Assembly: GCA_964620345.1 (NCBI GenBank)
Contig: CAZUHK010000025.1
Span: 1-24,310 of the forward strand
Origin: CAZUHK01 sp964620345
Lineage (GTDB): Bacteria; Planctomycetota; Phycisphaerae; Phycisphaerales; Zrk34
Length of the DNA: 24,310 nt
Direction of reading: 5' to 3'
The notes under the pieces are model-generated. The model had not been told where the DNA came from. It was given only the letters and a program-made list of their open reading frames with translations, and made no database searches. Each line of letters begins with the position of its first letter. The first letter of the stretch is position 1. The translations under genes and the position numbers were made by a program. Shown here piece by piece: positions 15,676 through 22,697 of the stretch.

Positions 15676-16440
15676 CTATCGGCTGGGCTCACTCGAATCG
15701 ACTCCGTCGGCCCGCAGGTTGAGGAACCGCTCGATGCGGCTGCCGCGCACCAGGATCGAGTTCATTCTCAGGCGGCCGTCAAACGCTTCGTGCTCCAGCG
15801 GGTGCTTCTTGAAATGCGCCAGGCCCTTGGGCAACGGGTCGAGCCGCATGTTCTCGCGGATCGGAAGCCGCATCGGCACCATCGGGCTGCCGTTAACCGC
15901 GGGGCAGCCGGCCTCCTGGGCGAACGGCGCGAAGGCGAACAGCTTGCGGTAGAAGCCCGCGTGGTGCGGGTGCACGCCGATAACGATATCGCTCACGCCC
16001 CCATGCACCGCATAAAAGAAGGTGTATCGCATCAACTCCTTCAAGGCACCGATGGTTCGGGTGACCTTTTCACGGCGGTCGGCGAACAGGCCGACCTCCA
16101 TCAGATCGCGCTGCTGAGCTCGCATGGCATCCAGCTCGCGTGGGTAGACCGCGTCGAGCGGCAGGCCCCGCGGCTGATCGAGGTAGCTGGTCATGGTCGA
16201 GACGATCCGCCCGCACGGTTCGCGGCCGATGATGACGGCCGTGCCCGGGTCGACGGCGTGCGGCACGCAATGGATGCCCGCGGGATTCGCCGCGATCAGT
16301 TGGCTCCGCACGTAGCTGTCGTGAACCAGGCCCCAGGCCTGCTGAACCTCCGCGACGGTGCTCGCCACGCTGAACAGCAGCCCGCAGTCATTCCTGTCGT
16401 GGACGAGGCCTTGTTCGGTTTGTCGGCTGTTGGTGGCCAT
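15676..16440 (-). CDS. FeeM-like / exosortase-associated N-acyltransferase, copy 3
   Basis: This 254-aa protein is a paralogue of copies 1 and 2, with the same motif order: WGLVHDSY (36-43), LPLDAVYPRELDAMR (93-107), LMEVGLFADRRE with candidate acidic residue E115 (113-124), ELMR (135-138) and HPHHAGFYRKLFAF (157-170). Like copy 2 it ends in an R/D-IERFL segment that copy 1 lacks, so copies 2 and 3 are probably the closer pair. No export signal. ATG 16440 has only a weak, distant GAGG. It is the second gene of a minus-strand pair, 64 nt after the stop of copy 2, so translation may depend on read-through from copy 2. Predicted to N-acylate an amino acid or other amine; substrate unknown. Confidence 0.82.
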   Translation of the reverse strand: MATNSRQTEQGLVHDRNDCGLLFSVASTVAEVQQAWGLVHDSYVRSQLIAANPAGIHCVPHAVDPGTAVIIGREPCGRIVSTMTSYLDQPRGLPLDAVYPRELDAMRAQQRDLMEVGLFADRREKVTRTIGALKELMRYTFFYAVHGGVSDIVIGVHPHHAGFYRKLFAFAPFAQEAGCPAVNGSPMVPMRLPIRENMRLDPLPKGLAHFKKHPLEHEAFDGRLRMNSILVRGSRIERFLNLRADGVDSSEPSR

Positions 16441-16504
16441 TGGTGTTGCTGCGGTGCCTCATGGGTGGGGCGTTGTCTGGCGCGGGGCTGGGTAGTCGTG
16501 GCGA

Positions 16505-17272
16505 TCAGCCGACGGCCGCCGTGACCGCGGCATCCTGGAGGAATCGTTCGATGTCCGAGCCGGTGATCGCCTTGTCGGTCAGCACGAAGCGTTCATTGAA
16601 CGCCTCGACGCCGATCGGGTTCTCGCGGAAGTAGCGAAGGCCTCGGCTGGGCTGGGCGTGTTCCATCGCCCGACGGCCGTCAAGGTGAAGCAGCATGACC
16701 GGTTCGTCGTTGGCCAGCGGGTGGGCCTTGGGCCCGGCGATGGGCGTGAAGCCCAGCAGTTTGGTGTAGAAGCCCGCGTGGCGCGGCCGAACGCTGATGA
16801 CCGCGTCCGTGGCCGCCACCGCCACGCCGAAGTAGAAGACGTTTCGCATCAGTTCCAGCAGCGCCTCGATGGACCGCTCGATGTGCTCGCGGCGGTCGGC
16901 GAACAAGCCGATCTCCATCAGCGTGCGCTTCTGCCGCCGCAGCGCCGCCAGTTCATCGGGGAACACGCGGTCCAGCGGCAGGCCGATGTCGGCGTGATCG
17001 AGGTAGCCGCTGATGGTGCTGACCGTCAGCTCGCCGATCTCGCCTCCGATCACGACCGAGCGGTCCTGAACCGCGTGTCGGACCGTGTGCAACCGCCACG
17101 GGTTGGGACGGATCAGCCCCGCGGCAACGTAGGAGCGGTAAACCAGCGACCAGCCCTCGATCACCTGCGGCAACGACGTGGCGACAGCGAACCGCAACCC
17201 GCTCAGGTGCGACGTATCGCCCGGGCGCGGGCAGAGGTTCGTCGATGGCCGACTGTCGGCGTGACCCGACAT
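16505..17272 (-). CDS. FeeM-like / exosortase-associated N-acyltransferase, copy 2
   Basis: This 255-aa protein has the same length as copy 1. Motifs: WSLVYRSY (41-48), LPLDRVFPDELAALR (98-112), LMEIGLFADRRE with E120 (118-129), ELMR (140-143) and RPRHAGFYTKLLGF (162-175), where Arg replaces the His of HPHH. The start at 17272 is supported by AGGAG 8 nt upstream; a longer reading frame continues upstream but lies in the regulatory region. It is the first gene of the minus-strand acyltransferase pair and is divergent from CTERM protein B, with box B between them. The family makes N-acyl amino acids or related lipids in the cytoplasm. Confidence 0.82.
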   Translation of the reverse strand: MSGHADSRPSTNLCPRPGDTSHLSGLRFAVATSLPQVIEGWSLVYRSYVAAGLIRPNPWRLHTVRHAVQDRSVVIGGEIGELTVSTISGYLDHADIGLPLDRVFPDELAALRRQKRTLMEIGLFADRREHIERSIEALLELMRNVFYFGVAVAATDAVISVRPRHAGFYTKLLGFTPIAGPKAHPLANDEPVMLLHLDGRRAMEHAQPSRGLRYFRENPIGVEAFNERFVLTDKAITGSDIERFLQDAAVTAAVG

Positions 17273-17435
17273 AAATAGCTCCTGGCCAGTCGCCGGATTC
17301 GATGTTCGTACCGCTCGGGGTCCGGCGGCGGTCATAGGTTGAATCGACATTCCCCCGGTGCCGGTTAAGGCCAAATCGGCGACTTCTGGGGTTCGTGAGG
17401 CCTGGGCGGTATGGTCGATCGAGCCAATCTGGGCA

Positions 17436-17458
17436 GGCGACCTGGCCGATCTGTCGCC
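17436..17458. repeat. Inverted repeat near box B
   Basis: GGCGAC, an 11-nt loop, then GTCGCC, lying 23 nt before box B. Its position parallels the hairpin that precedes box A, but the sequences are not related. Confidence 0.25.
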
Positions 17459-17481
17459 ACAACTCACCCGGATCGGGGGCG

Positions 17482-17498
17482 AATTCCGTAGTTTTACC
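17482..17498 (+). promoter_or_regulatory. Conserved 17-bp box, copy B
   Basis: AATTCCGTAGTTTTACC differs from box A only at position 10 (C versus G). It also sits 2 nt before the -35 position, as box A does. It lies in the divergent region, so it could act on both CTERM protein B and the acyltransferase pair. Confidence 0.65.
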
Positions 17499-17500
17499 GA

Positions 17501-17529
17501 TGGCGGGGCCGGAGTCGGTATGGTTTATT
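17501..17529 (+). promoter_or_regulatory. Extended -10 promoter of CTERM protein B
   Basis: TGGCGG (17501-17506), a 17-nt spacer ending in TGG, then TTTATT (17524-17529). The poor -35 is typical of an activator-dependent promoter, consistent with the adjacent box B. The predicted leader is about 90 nt. Confidence 0.4.
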
Positions 17530-17623
17530 TCAACGGCTGTGAAGAGCCGGTGCGCATGCATCGGCGCACGCGGCTCGCGGAATGCGTCGTTCCGTTGACC
17601 GGCGTGCGGTGGAGATTGAATCG

Positions 17624-18400
17624 ATGATGAAGTTCTATTGGAATGTGTGCGGGCTGGCGGTTGGCATCGCCCTGGCATCGCCCGCCTGGGCCGGGAGCCA
17701 GACGGATTTCACGGCCAAGCTCACCGACCCTTACAGCATGTCTCACGCGGTGGACGGCGTGTACACCGGGCTGTACGAGTTCACGCTGATCGACCTGCTC
17801 GACCCAGCCGAGCAGCCGATCGGGCTGGACGGCACCCCGGTCGGCCCGGACGCGCCGAACAACACATTCCTCGCCCACTGCATCGAATACTTCAGCGTGA
17901 TCAACGCCAACGCGCTGTATGAGTTCGACGTGGTGACGCTTGAGATGGCGCCGCACTCGAGCCCGTCGGTGTCGCCGTTCGATGCGCTGACCGTCACCGC
18001 CCTCAAGGCGCTGTGGTCGATGGAGTTCATGCAGGACGGCTCCGGGGATTACTTGTTCCTTCCGAACCTGACCGGCCGCGACCGGCACGCCGCGGCTCAA
18101 CTGGCGATCTGGCACTTCACCGACGACAAGAACATCAGCAACGCCGCCAACGCCCACAAGGCCAACGCGAACCTGTTCGTCGACGCGGTGGACGATTGGA
18201 CCCTGACGTATCCCATGGACGGTGACCTGTACGCGATGGTCAGCGCCAACACGCAGGATTTCCTGGGCCTGTTCTCCCAGCCGACCACCATTGCCCACGC
18301 CCCGATGCCGGCTTCGGTCTGGACGAGCTTGGGCATGCTGGTGTTCATCGGCGGCGTCAGCGTTCTGCGCCGGCGGCGCGGGCTGGAGCAGGGGGGCTGA
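17624..18400 (+). CDS. Secreted CTERM-type surface protein B (APMPA tail, possible thioester domain)
   Basis: This 258-aa exported protein has a signal peptide ending near AWA-G (residues 21-24). Its C-terminus is APMPA (226-230), a hydrophobic stretch (WTSLGMLVFIGGVSVL) and RRRR (249-252), a variant exosortase sorting signal. The middle has HCIEYF with C86 and AAQLAIWHF with Q159. A Cys in a C-(V/I)-(D/E) context and a Gln in a Q-LAIW context is the pattern of Cys-Gln thioester-forming adhesin domains. The assignment here is tentative because it rests on two short motifs. ATG 17624 has GGAG 9 nt upstream, the same spacing as protein A. It is driven by the box B promoter and is divergent from the acyltransferase pair. 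Confidence 0.76.
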   Translation: MMKFYWNVCGLAVGIALASPAWAGSQTDFTAKLTDPYSMSHAVDGVYTGLYEFTLIDLLDPAEQPIGLDGTPVGPDAPNNTFLAHCIEYFSVINANALYEFDVVTLEMAPHSSPSVSPFDALTVTALKALWSMEFMQDGSGDYLFLPNLTGRDRHAAAQLAIWHFTDDKNISNAANAHKANANLFVDAVDDWTLTYPMDGDLYAMVSANTQDFLGLFSQPTTIAHAPMPASVWTSLGMLVFIGGVSVLRRRRGLEQGG

Positions 18401-18581
18401 GTGTTTGTTGGGCCCGGACGCCCGAGCGCACCCGGCGGGATTCGATGATGGGCTTGTGTCGGCAGCGGCCGGTTCCTTGACGATTCGCAGATCGCGCCGA
18501 CCCGCGACCGGGCGCGCCCCGCGTGGTGCGGCGCGGTGATCGACAGAGGCGTTGGCGGGCCCCGCGATGGGCGCGAGCCGT

Positions 18582-18587
18582 TACAAT
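18582..18587 (+). promoter_or_regulatory. Possible -10 element of the rhamnose operon
   Basis: TACAAT stands out in very GC-rich DNA 41 nt before the rfbA start and is followed by the palindromic CCGGGCCCGG (18591-18600). No good -35 is visible at 16-18 nt, so the call is weak. Confidence 0.33.
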
Positions 18588-18628
18588 CCGCCGGGCCCGG
18601 GATCAGATGCAATCAGGAGACGTTCAGC

Positions 18629-19537
18629 ATGAAAGGCATCATTCTCGCCGGTGGCAGTGGAACGCGGCTGTACCCGATCACGCGGGCGGTCAGCAAGCAG
18701 TTGCTGCCGGTGTACGACAAGCCGATGGCCTACTACCCGCTTTCGATCCTCATGCTCGCGGGCATCCGCGAGGTGCTGGTGATTTCCACGCCCGAGGATC
18801 TGCCGGGCTACCGTCGGCTGCTGGGCGACGGGGCGGAGTGGGGCATGCGCTTCGACTACGCCGAGCAGCCCGAACCCAAGGGCCTGGCGCAGGCGTTTCA
18901 GATCGGCCGGGCGTTCGTGGACGGCCAGCCGTGCTGCCTGATCCTCGGCGACAACATTTTCTACGGCACCGGCCTGGGCCGACAAATGCAGCGGGCGACG
19001 CAGATCACCCAAGGCGCGTTGATCTTCGGCTATCCGGTGAAGGACCCCAGCCGCTACGGCGTGGTGGAGTTCGACAAACAAGGCAAGGCGATCACCCTCG
19101 AAGAAAAGCCCGCGGCCCCGCGGAGCCACTTCGCCGTGCCCGGCCTGTACTTCTACGACAGCCAGGTGTGCGACCTGGCCGAGCGGATGACGCCCTCGGC
19201 CCGGGGTGAGTTGGAGATCACCGATCTGAATCGCATCTACCTCGAGCGCGGGCAACTGCACGTGCAGGCCCTGGGCCGCGGCACGGCCTGGCTGGACGCG
19301 GGCACGCACGAGTCGCTGGCCCAGGCCCACGTGTTCATCCAGGCCATCCAGGATCGCCAGGGCACGATGGTCGCCTGCCCCGAGGAGATCGCCTGGGTCA
19401 TGGGCTACATCGACGACGCCCAGCTCAGGCGTTTGGCCGAACCGCTGAAGCAGAACGACTACGGCCGGTACCTGTTGGCGCTGCTCGAGCGCGAGCACGG
19501 GCCCAAGCAATCACCCACCCCGCAGGCCCACCGATGA
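18629..19537 (+). CDS. rfbA: Glucose-1-phosphate thymidylyltransferase
   Basis: RmlA/RfbA catalyses dTTP + glucose-1-phosphate to dTDP-glucose + PPi, the first step of dTDP-L-rhamnose synthesis in the cytoplasm. At 302 aa it is slightly longer than the usual 290. The nucleotidyltransferase signature GGSGTRLYPIT near the N-terminus is followed by SKQLLPVYDKPMAYYPLS. Other family segments are LGDNIFYG, EEKP, GLYFYD, LEITDLNRIYL and the TAWLDAGTHESL block. ATG 18629 is set by AGGAGA 8 nt upstream and by the canonical MKGIILAGG start. It is the first gene of a four-gene operon and its stop overlaps rfbC by 4 nt. Confidence 0.96.
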   Translation: MKGIILAGGSGTRLYPITRAVSKQLLPVYDKPMAYYPLSILMLAGIREVLVISTPEDLPGYRRLLGDGAEWGMRFDYAEQPEPKGLAQAFQIGRAFVDGQPCCLILGDNIFYGTGLGRQMQRATQITQGALIFGYPVKDPSRYGVVEFDKQGKAITLEEKPAAPRSHFAVPGLYFYDSQVCDLAERMTPSARGELEITDLNRIYLERGQLHVQALGRGTAWLDAGTHESLAQAHVFIQAIQDRQGTMVACPEEIAWVMGYIDDAQLRRLAEPLKQNDYGRYLLALLEREHGPKQSPTPQAHR

Positions 19538-20112
19538 AGTTCACCCCCACCCAACTTCCCGACGTGCTGCTGATCGAGCCGGAGAAGTTCGGCGACGAGC
19601 GCGGCTTCTTCAGCGAGATCTACTCGCGGCGCAAGTTCGCCGACGCCGGCATCGCCATGGACTTCGTGCAGGAAAACCATTCCTACTCAGCCCACCGCCA
19701 CACGGTGCGCGGCCTGCACTACCAGGCGGACCCCGCGCCGCAGGACAAGCTGGTGCGGGTGACGCGCGGCGCGGTGATGGACGTGGCGGTGGACATCCGC
19801 CGCGGCTCGCCGACCTACGGCCGGCACGTGACCGTGGAGCTGAGCGCCGAAAACTGGCGGCAACTGTTGATCCCCGCCGGCTTCGCCCACGGCTTCTGTA
19901 CCCTCGAAGACCACACCGAAGTCATCTACAAGGTCACCGACTTCTACACGCCCGCGGCCGAGGGCGGCATCGCGTGGGACGATGCGGATATGAACATCGA
20001 CTGGCCAACCCCGCCGGACCAGGCCACGGTCTCCGATCGCGATCGGCAGCTACCGGCGTGGCGGGCGTTCGAGTCGCCGTTTACCTATCAGCAGCCGTTG
20101 TTTCACCGATGA
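19534..20112 (+). CDS. rfbC: dTDP-4-dehydrorhamnose 3,5-epimerase
   Basis: RmlC/RfbC epimerises C3 and C5 of dTDP-4-dehydro-6-deoxyglucose. At 192 aa it is typical of the cupin-fold family. Hallmarks are ERGFFSEIYSRRKF, QENHSYS, VRGLHYQ with the catalytic-site His, DVAVDIRRGSPTYG, and IPAGFAHGFCTLEDHTEVIYKVTDFY. It overlaps rfbA and rfbD by ATGA at both ends, which implies translational coupling. Confidence 0.96.
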   Translation: MKFTPTQLPDVLLIEPEKFGDERGFFSEIYSRRKFADAGIAMDFVQENHSYSAHRHTVRGLHYQADPAPQDKLVRVTRGAVMDVAVDIRRGSPTYGRHVTVELSAENWRQLLIPAGFAHGFCTLEDHTEVIYKVTDFYTPAAEGGIAWDDADMNIDWPTPPDQATVSDRDRQLPAWRAFESPFTYQQPLFHR

Positions 20113-20987
20113 ACGATCCACCGCGCATCCTGCTGATCTGTCCCGATGGCATGCTCGGCCGGGCGTGGGCCCAATTGCTCGCCCAGCGCAGCGTCGAGTG
20201 GCGCGGCGTGAGCCACTCGGCGATCGACCTGACCGATCCGGCGAGCGTCGAGCAGCACGTCGATCCGGCGACCGACCTGGTGATCAACTGCGCGGCCTGG
20301 ACCGACGTCGACGGCGCCGAGGACCGCGAAGCCGACGCCGACGCGGTCAACGGCGCCGGCGTGGGCACGCTGGCCCAACGCTGCGGCGCGATCGGTGCCA
20401 AGCTCATCCACTACAGCACCGACTACGTGTTCGATGGCAAGGCCCAGGCGCCCTACCGCACCGATCACCCGGCCGATCCGATCAACGCCTACGGCCGCAC
20501 CAAGCTGCACGGCGAACAGGCGCTGCGGCGAAGCGGTTGCGATCACCTGCTGATTCGCACCAGTTGGCTCTACGCCCCGTGGGGCAACAACTTCGTGCAG
20601 ACGATGGTCCGTCTGACCGCGGAGAAACAGGCGCTGCGCATCGTGAACGACCAGCGTGGTCGGCCGACCAGCGCCCAACACCTGGCCGCGACGACGATGG
20701 CGCTGCACGAAGCGGGCGCGGCCGGCACGCACCACGTCACCGACGGCGGGCATTGCACGTGGTTCGAGCTGACGCGCCACATCGCCCAGCGGCTGAATCG
20801 CCCCTGCCGGGTCGAGCCATGCACCACGCAGCAGTTCCCGCGCCCCGCCCCGCGGCCGGCCTACAGCGTGCTTGACCTGAGCGCGACCGAATCGATCGTC
20901 GGCCCCATGCCTCACTGGCGCGACAACGTCGACCGCGTCCTCGAACAGGCCCGCCGCCGCCCCACGCAACAGGAGACTCCGTTGTGA
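20109..20987 (+). CDS. rfbD: dTDP-4-dehydrorhamnose reductase
   Basis: RmlD/RfbD reduces dTDP-4-dehydrorhamnose to dTDP-L-rhamnose using NAD(P)H. This 292-aa SDR-family enzyme keeps STDYVFDG and the catalytic YGRTK (Tyr-x-x-x-Lys), plus the RTSWLYAPWGNNFVQTM segment. The N-terminal dinucleotide motif, usually GxxGxLG, reads CPDGMLG, so the first Gly is Cys. ATG 20109 overlaps the rfbC stop. The gene ends in a GTGA overlap with rfbB. Confidence 0.94.
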   Translation: MNDPPRILLICPDGMLGRAWAQLLAQRSVEWRGVSHSAIDLTDPASVEQHVDPATDLVINCAAWTDVDGAEDREADADAVNGAGVGTLAQRCGAIGAKLIHYSTDYVFDGKAQAPYRTDHPADPINAYGRTKLHGEQALRRSGCDHLLIRTSWLYAPWGNNFVQTMVRLTAEKQALRIVNDQRGRPTSAQHLAATTMALHEAGAAGTHHVTDGGHCTWFELTRHIAQRLNRPCRVEPCTTQQFPRPAPRPAYSVLDLSATESIVGPMPHWRDNVDRVLEQARRRPTQQETPL

Positions 20988-21994
20988 GCATGCATATCGT
21001 CGTGACCGGCGGGGCCGGGTTCATCGGCTCCAACTTCATCCGCTTCGTCCATCAACACCGCGATGACTATCGCATCACCAACCTCGACACGCTGACCTAC
21101 GCGGCCGACCTCGAAGGTCTGGCGCACCTGGAAGGCGACGCCCGCTACGCGCTGGTGCGGGCTGACATCTGCGATCGCGAAGCGGTGAGCGCGGCCATGC
21201 GGAACGTCGACGCGGTGGTGCACTTCGCCGCCGAGTCCCACGTGGATCGGTCGATCGAGGACTCCACGCCGTTTGTCCGCACCAACGTGCTGGGCACGCA
21301 GGTGCTGCTGGACGTGGCCCGGCAGACCGGTCTGAATCGTTTCGTGCATGTGAGCACCGATGAGGTCTACGGCGAGCTGCCGCTGGACACGCCCGACGTG
21401 CGGTTCACCGAAGATACCCCTATCCAGCCCAACAGCCCCTACGCGGCGAGCAAGGCCGCCAGCGACCTGCTGGTCCGCTCGTTCGTCCGCACGTTCGGCA
21501 TGAACTGCTCGATCACGCGATGCTCGAACAACTTCGGCCCTTACCAGTTTCCCGAGAAGGTGATCCCGTACTTCGTGACCAATCTGCTGGAGGGCAGGAA
21601 GCTGCCGCTCTACGGCGACGGCCGGAACGTCCGCGACTGGATTCACGTCGACGACCACTGCGAAGGCGTGCTGGCCGTGCTCGAGCGGGGCGAGGCCGGC
21701 GAGGTCTACAACATCGGCGGCAACAACGAACGGTCGAATCTCGAACTGACCCATTCGATCCTGCAGATCATGGGCAAGGACGAGTCATGGATCGACTACG
21801 TTAAAGACCGCCCCGGCCACGACCGCCGCTACGCCATCGACGCATCCAAGATCGAGCGTGAACTGGGCTGGCGCCCGACCCGCTCGGCCTGGCCGCAGGC
21901 CCTGGAGCAAACCGTCGCCTGGTACTGCGACCACCCCCAATGGTGGCAGCGGGTCCGCCGCGGCGAGCGCCGCGATGGTTCGGCGCGACGATAG
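20984..21994 (+). CDS. rfbB: dTDP-glucose 4,6-dehydratase
   Basis: RmlB/RfbB converts dTDP-glucose to dTDP-4-dehydro-6-deoxyglucose using bound NAD+. This 336-aa extended SDR shows the Rossmann motif GGAGFIGSNF, DAVVHFAAESHVDRSI, STDEVYGELP and the catalytic YAASKAASD, followed by TRCSNNFGPYQFPEKVIP. The GTG start at 20984 is preferred over ATG 20990 because AGGAGA lies 7 nt upstream and GTGA overlaps the rfbD stop. It is the last gene of the operon, so the full pathway set is present, in the order A-C-D-B. Confidence 0.96.
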   Translation: MSMHIVVTGGAGFIGSNFIRFVHQHRDDYRITNLDTLTYAADLEGLAHLEGDARYALVRADICDREAVSAAMRNVDAVVHFAAESHVDRSIEDSTPFVRTNVLGTQVLLDVARQTGLNRFVHVSTDEVYGELPLDTPDVRFTEDTPIQPNSPYAASKAASDLLVRSFVRTFGMNCSITRCSNNFGPYQFPEKVIPYFVTNLLEGRKLPLYGDGRNVRDWIHVDDHCEGVLAVLERGEAGEVYNIGGNNERSNLELTHSILQIMGKDESWIDYVKDRPGHDRRYAIDASKIERELGWRPTRSAWPQALEQTVAWYCDHPQWWQRVRRGERRDGSARR

Positions 21995-22028
21995 CGCCTG
22001 GGTGCACAACAGCCATCAGAGTAATAAG

Positions 22029-22056
22029 TGGCCTGAGGTGGCGGTAGATCAGGCCA
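22029..22056. terminator. Bidirectional hairpin between convergent genes
   Basis: TGGCCTGA, a 12-nt loop, then TCAGGCCA is a perfect 8-bp stem (plus one G-T pair) midway between the rfbB stop and the minus-strand DUF5615 stop. Position favours a shared terminator. The minus-strand transcript would have cttatt after the stem. There is no long U-run on either side. Confidence 0.45.
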
Positions 22057-22089
22057 TGCCACGTTATCGCACGAGGACCGTGCGCCGGA

Positions 22090-22419
22090 TTACTCGCCGA
22101 TCGTGATGGCCGTGCCACGCTCGGCGAGCGGCAGCACGTCGAGCAGTTGGGGAACGAGGTCATCGAGATCACGAAGCTGATTGGTCTTGGCCGCGAGCAC
22201 GATGATCGCCATGTCGATGCCGACAAGGTTCTGCTGATAGCGGAGGTTGCGATCGGTTGTGACGAACACATCGAACGCCCGCTGGGCCAGCCGAAGCAGT
22301 TCGCCGTTCTTGATCCCCGCCCAGCCCATCTGTGGGGCGGTCTTGACGTCGTGGCCGACCAAGCGGCGTGCCAGGCCGCGGTCCACGCATTCGTCAAGCA
22401 GGACACTAAGCCGAGGCAA
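22090..22419 (-). CDS. DUF5615-family PIN-like protein (putative toxin)
   Basis: This protein of about 109 aa resembles the DUF5615 PIN-like family, small predicted nucleases often encoded with DUF433 proteins. Visible features are the N-terminal LLDECVDRGLARRL (acidic metal-binding type), GHDVKTAPQMGWAGIKNGELL, and FDVFVTTDRNLRYQQNL with the conserved T-x-D-x-N-x-x-x-Q. No ATG fits. TTG 22419 is chosen because it gives the family's usual start (PRLSVLLDE) and has AGGGA 8 nt upstream. TTG 22452 would give a 120-aa version. The start overlaps the end of the DUF433 gene by 14 nt, a normal arrangement for toxin-antitoxin pairs. Confidence 0.8.
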   Translation of the reverse strand: MPRLSVLLDECVDRGLARRLVGHDVKTAPQMGWAGIKNGELLRLAQRAFDVFVTTDRNLRYQQNLVGIDMAIIVLAAKTNQLRDLDDLVPQLLDVLPLAERGTAITIGE

Positions 22420-22615
22420 GGACGCGGTCCCTGGCTTCTTCAAGGAAGGCAATTACCTGCTCCCGCGTCACTGTCGGAAAGCCGCGCAGGAAATCGTCGA
22501 TGCTCTGACCACCTTCGAGGTAGTCGATCAGCGTCTGAGCCGGGACGCGCGTGCCGCGAAACACCGGGGTGCCGCCCATGATCTCGGGGTCGGTGATGAT
22601 GACGTGTGACCTCAT
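22406..22615 (-). CDS. DUF433-family protein (putative antitoxin)
   Basis: This 69-aa protein has the typical DUF433 sequence: ITDPEIMGGTPVFRGTRVPAQTLIDYLEGG, then FLRGFPTVTREQVIAFLEEA. The fold is a small winged-helix/HTH-like DNA-binding domain, thought to be the antitoxin and autoregulator in VapBC-like modules with DUF5615. ATG 22615 is chosen because homology starts there. No Shine-Dalgarno precedes it; a promoter ends 6 nt upstream, so the message is probably leaderless. The gene is first in the pair and overlaps the DUF5615 gene. Confidence 0.83.
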   Translation of the reverse strand: MRSHVIITDPEIMGGTPVFRGTRVPAQTLIDYLEGGQSIDDFLRGFPTVTREQVIAFLEEARDRVLASA

Positions 22616-22621
22616 GTTGAT

Positions 22622-22651
22622 ATTGTAAGCGGCCCGATTCACCGCTTCCAA
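22622..22651 (-). promoter_or_regulatory. Promoter giving a leaderless antitoxin mRNA
   Basis: On the minus strand, TTGGAA (22651-22646), an 18-nt spacer and TACAAT (22627-22622). The expected start point, about 7 nt past the -10, coincides with the A of ATG 22615. Confidence 0.55.
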
Positions 22652-22697
22652 GTGACCCATGCGCCCCTTTGCCGACGCTGTCCCGCATGTCGCTCCT

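Larger units (their letters stand above)
17273..17623. other. Divergent regulatory region between acyltransferase pair and CTERM protein B
   Basis: These 351 nt contain no supported gene. They hold a hairpin GGCGAC/GTCGCC (17436-17458), box B (17482-17498), an extended -10 promoter facing right, and Shine-Dalgarno sequences for both divergent genes (AGGAG for the minus gene; GGAG at 17611-17614 for the plus gene). I could not identify a convincing minus-strand promoter by eye. Confidence 0.5.
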
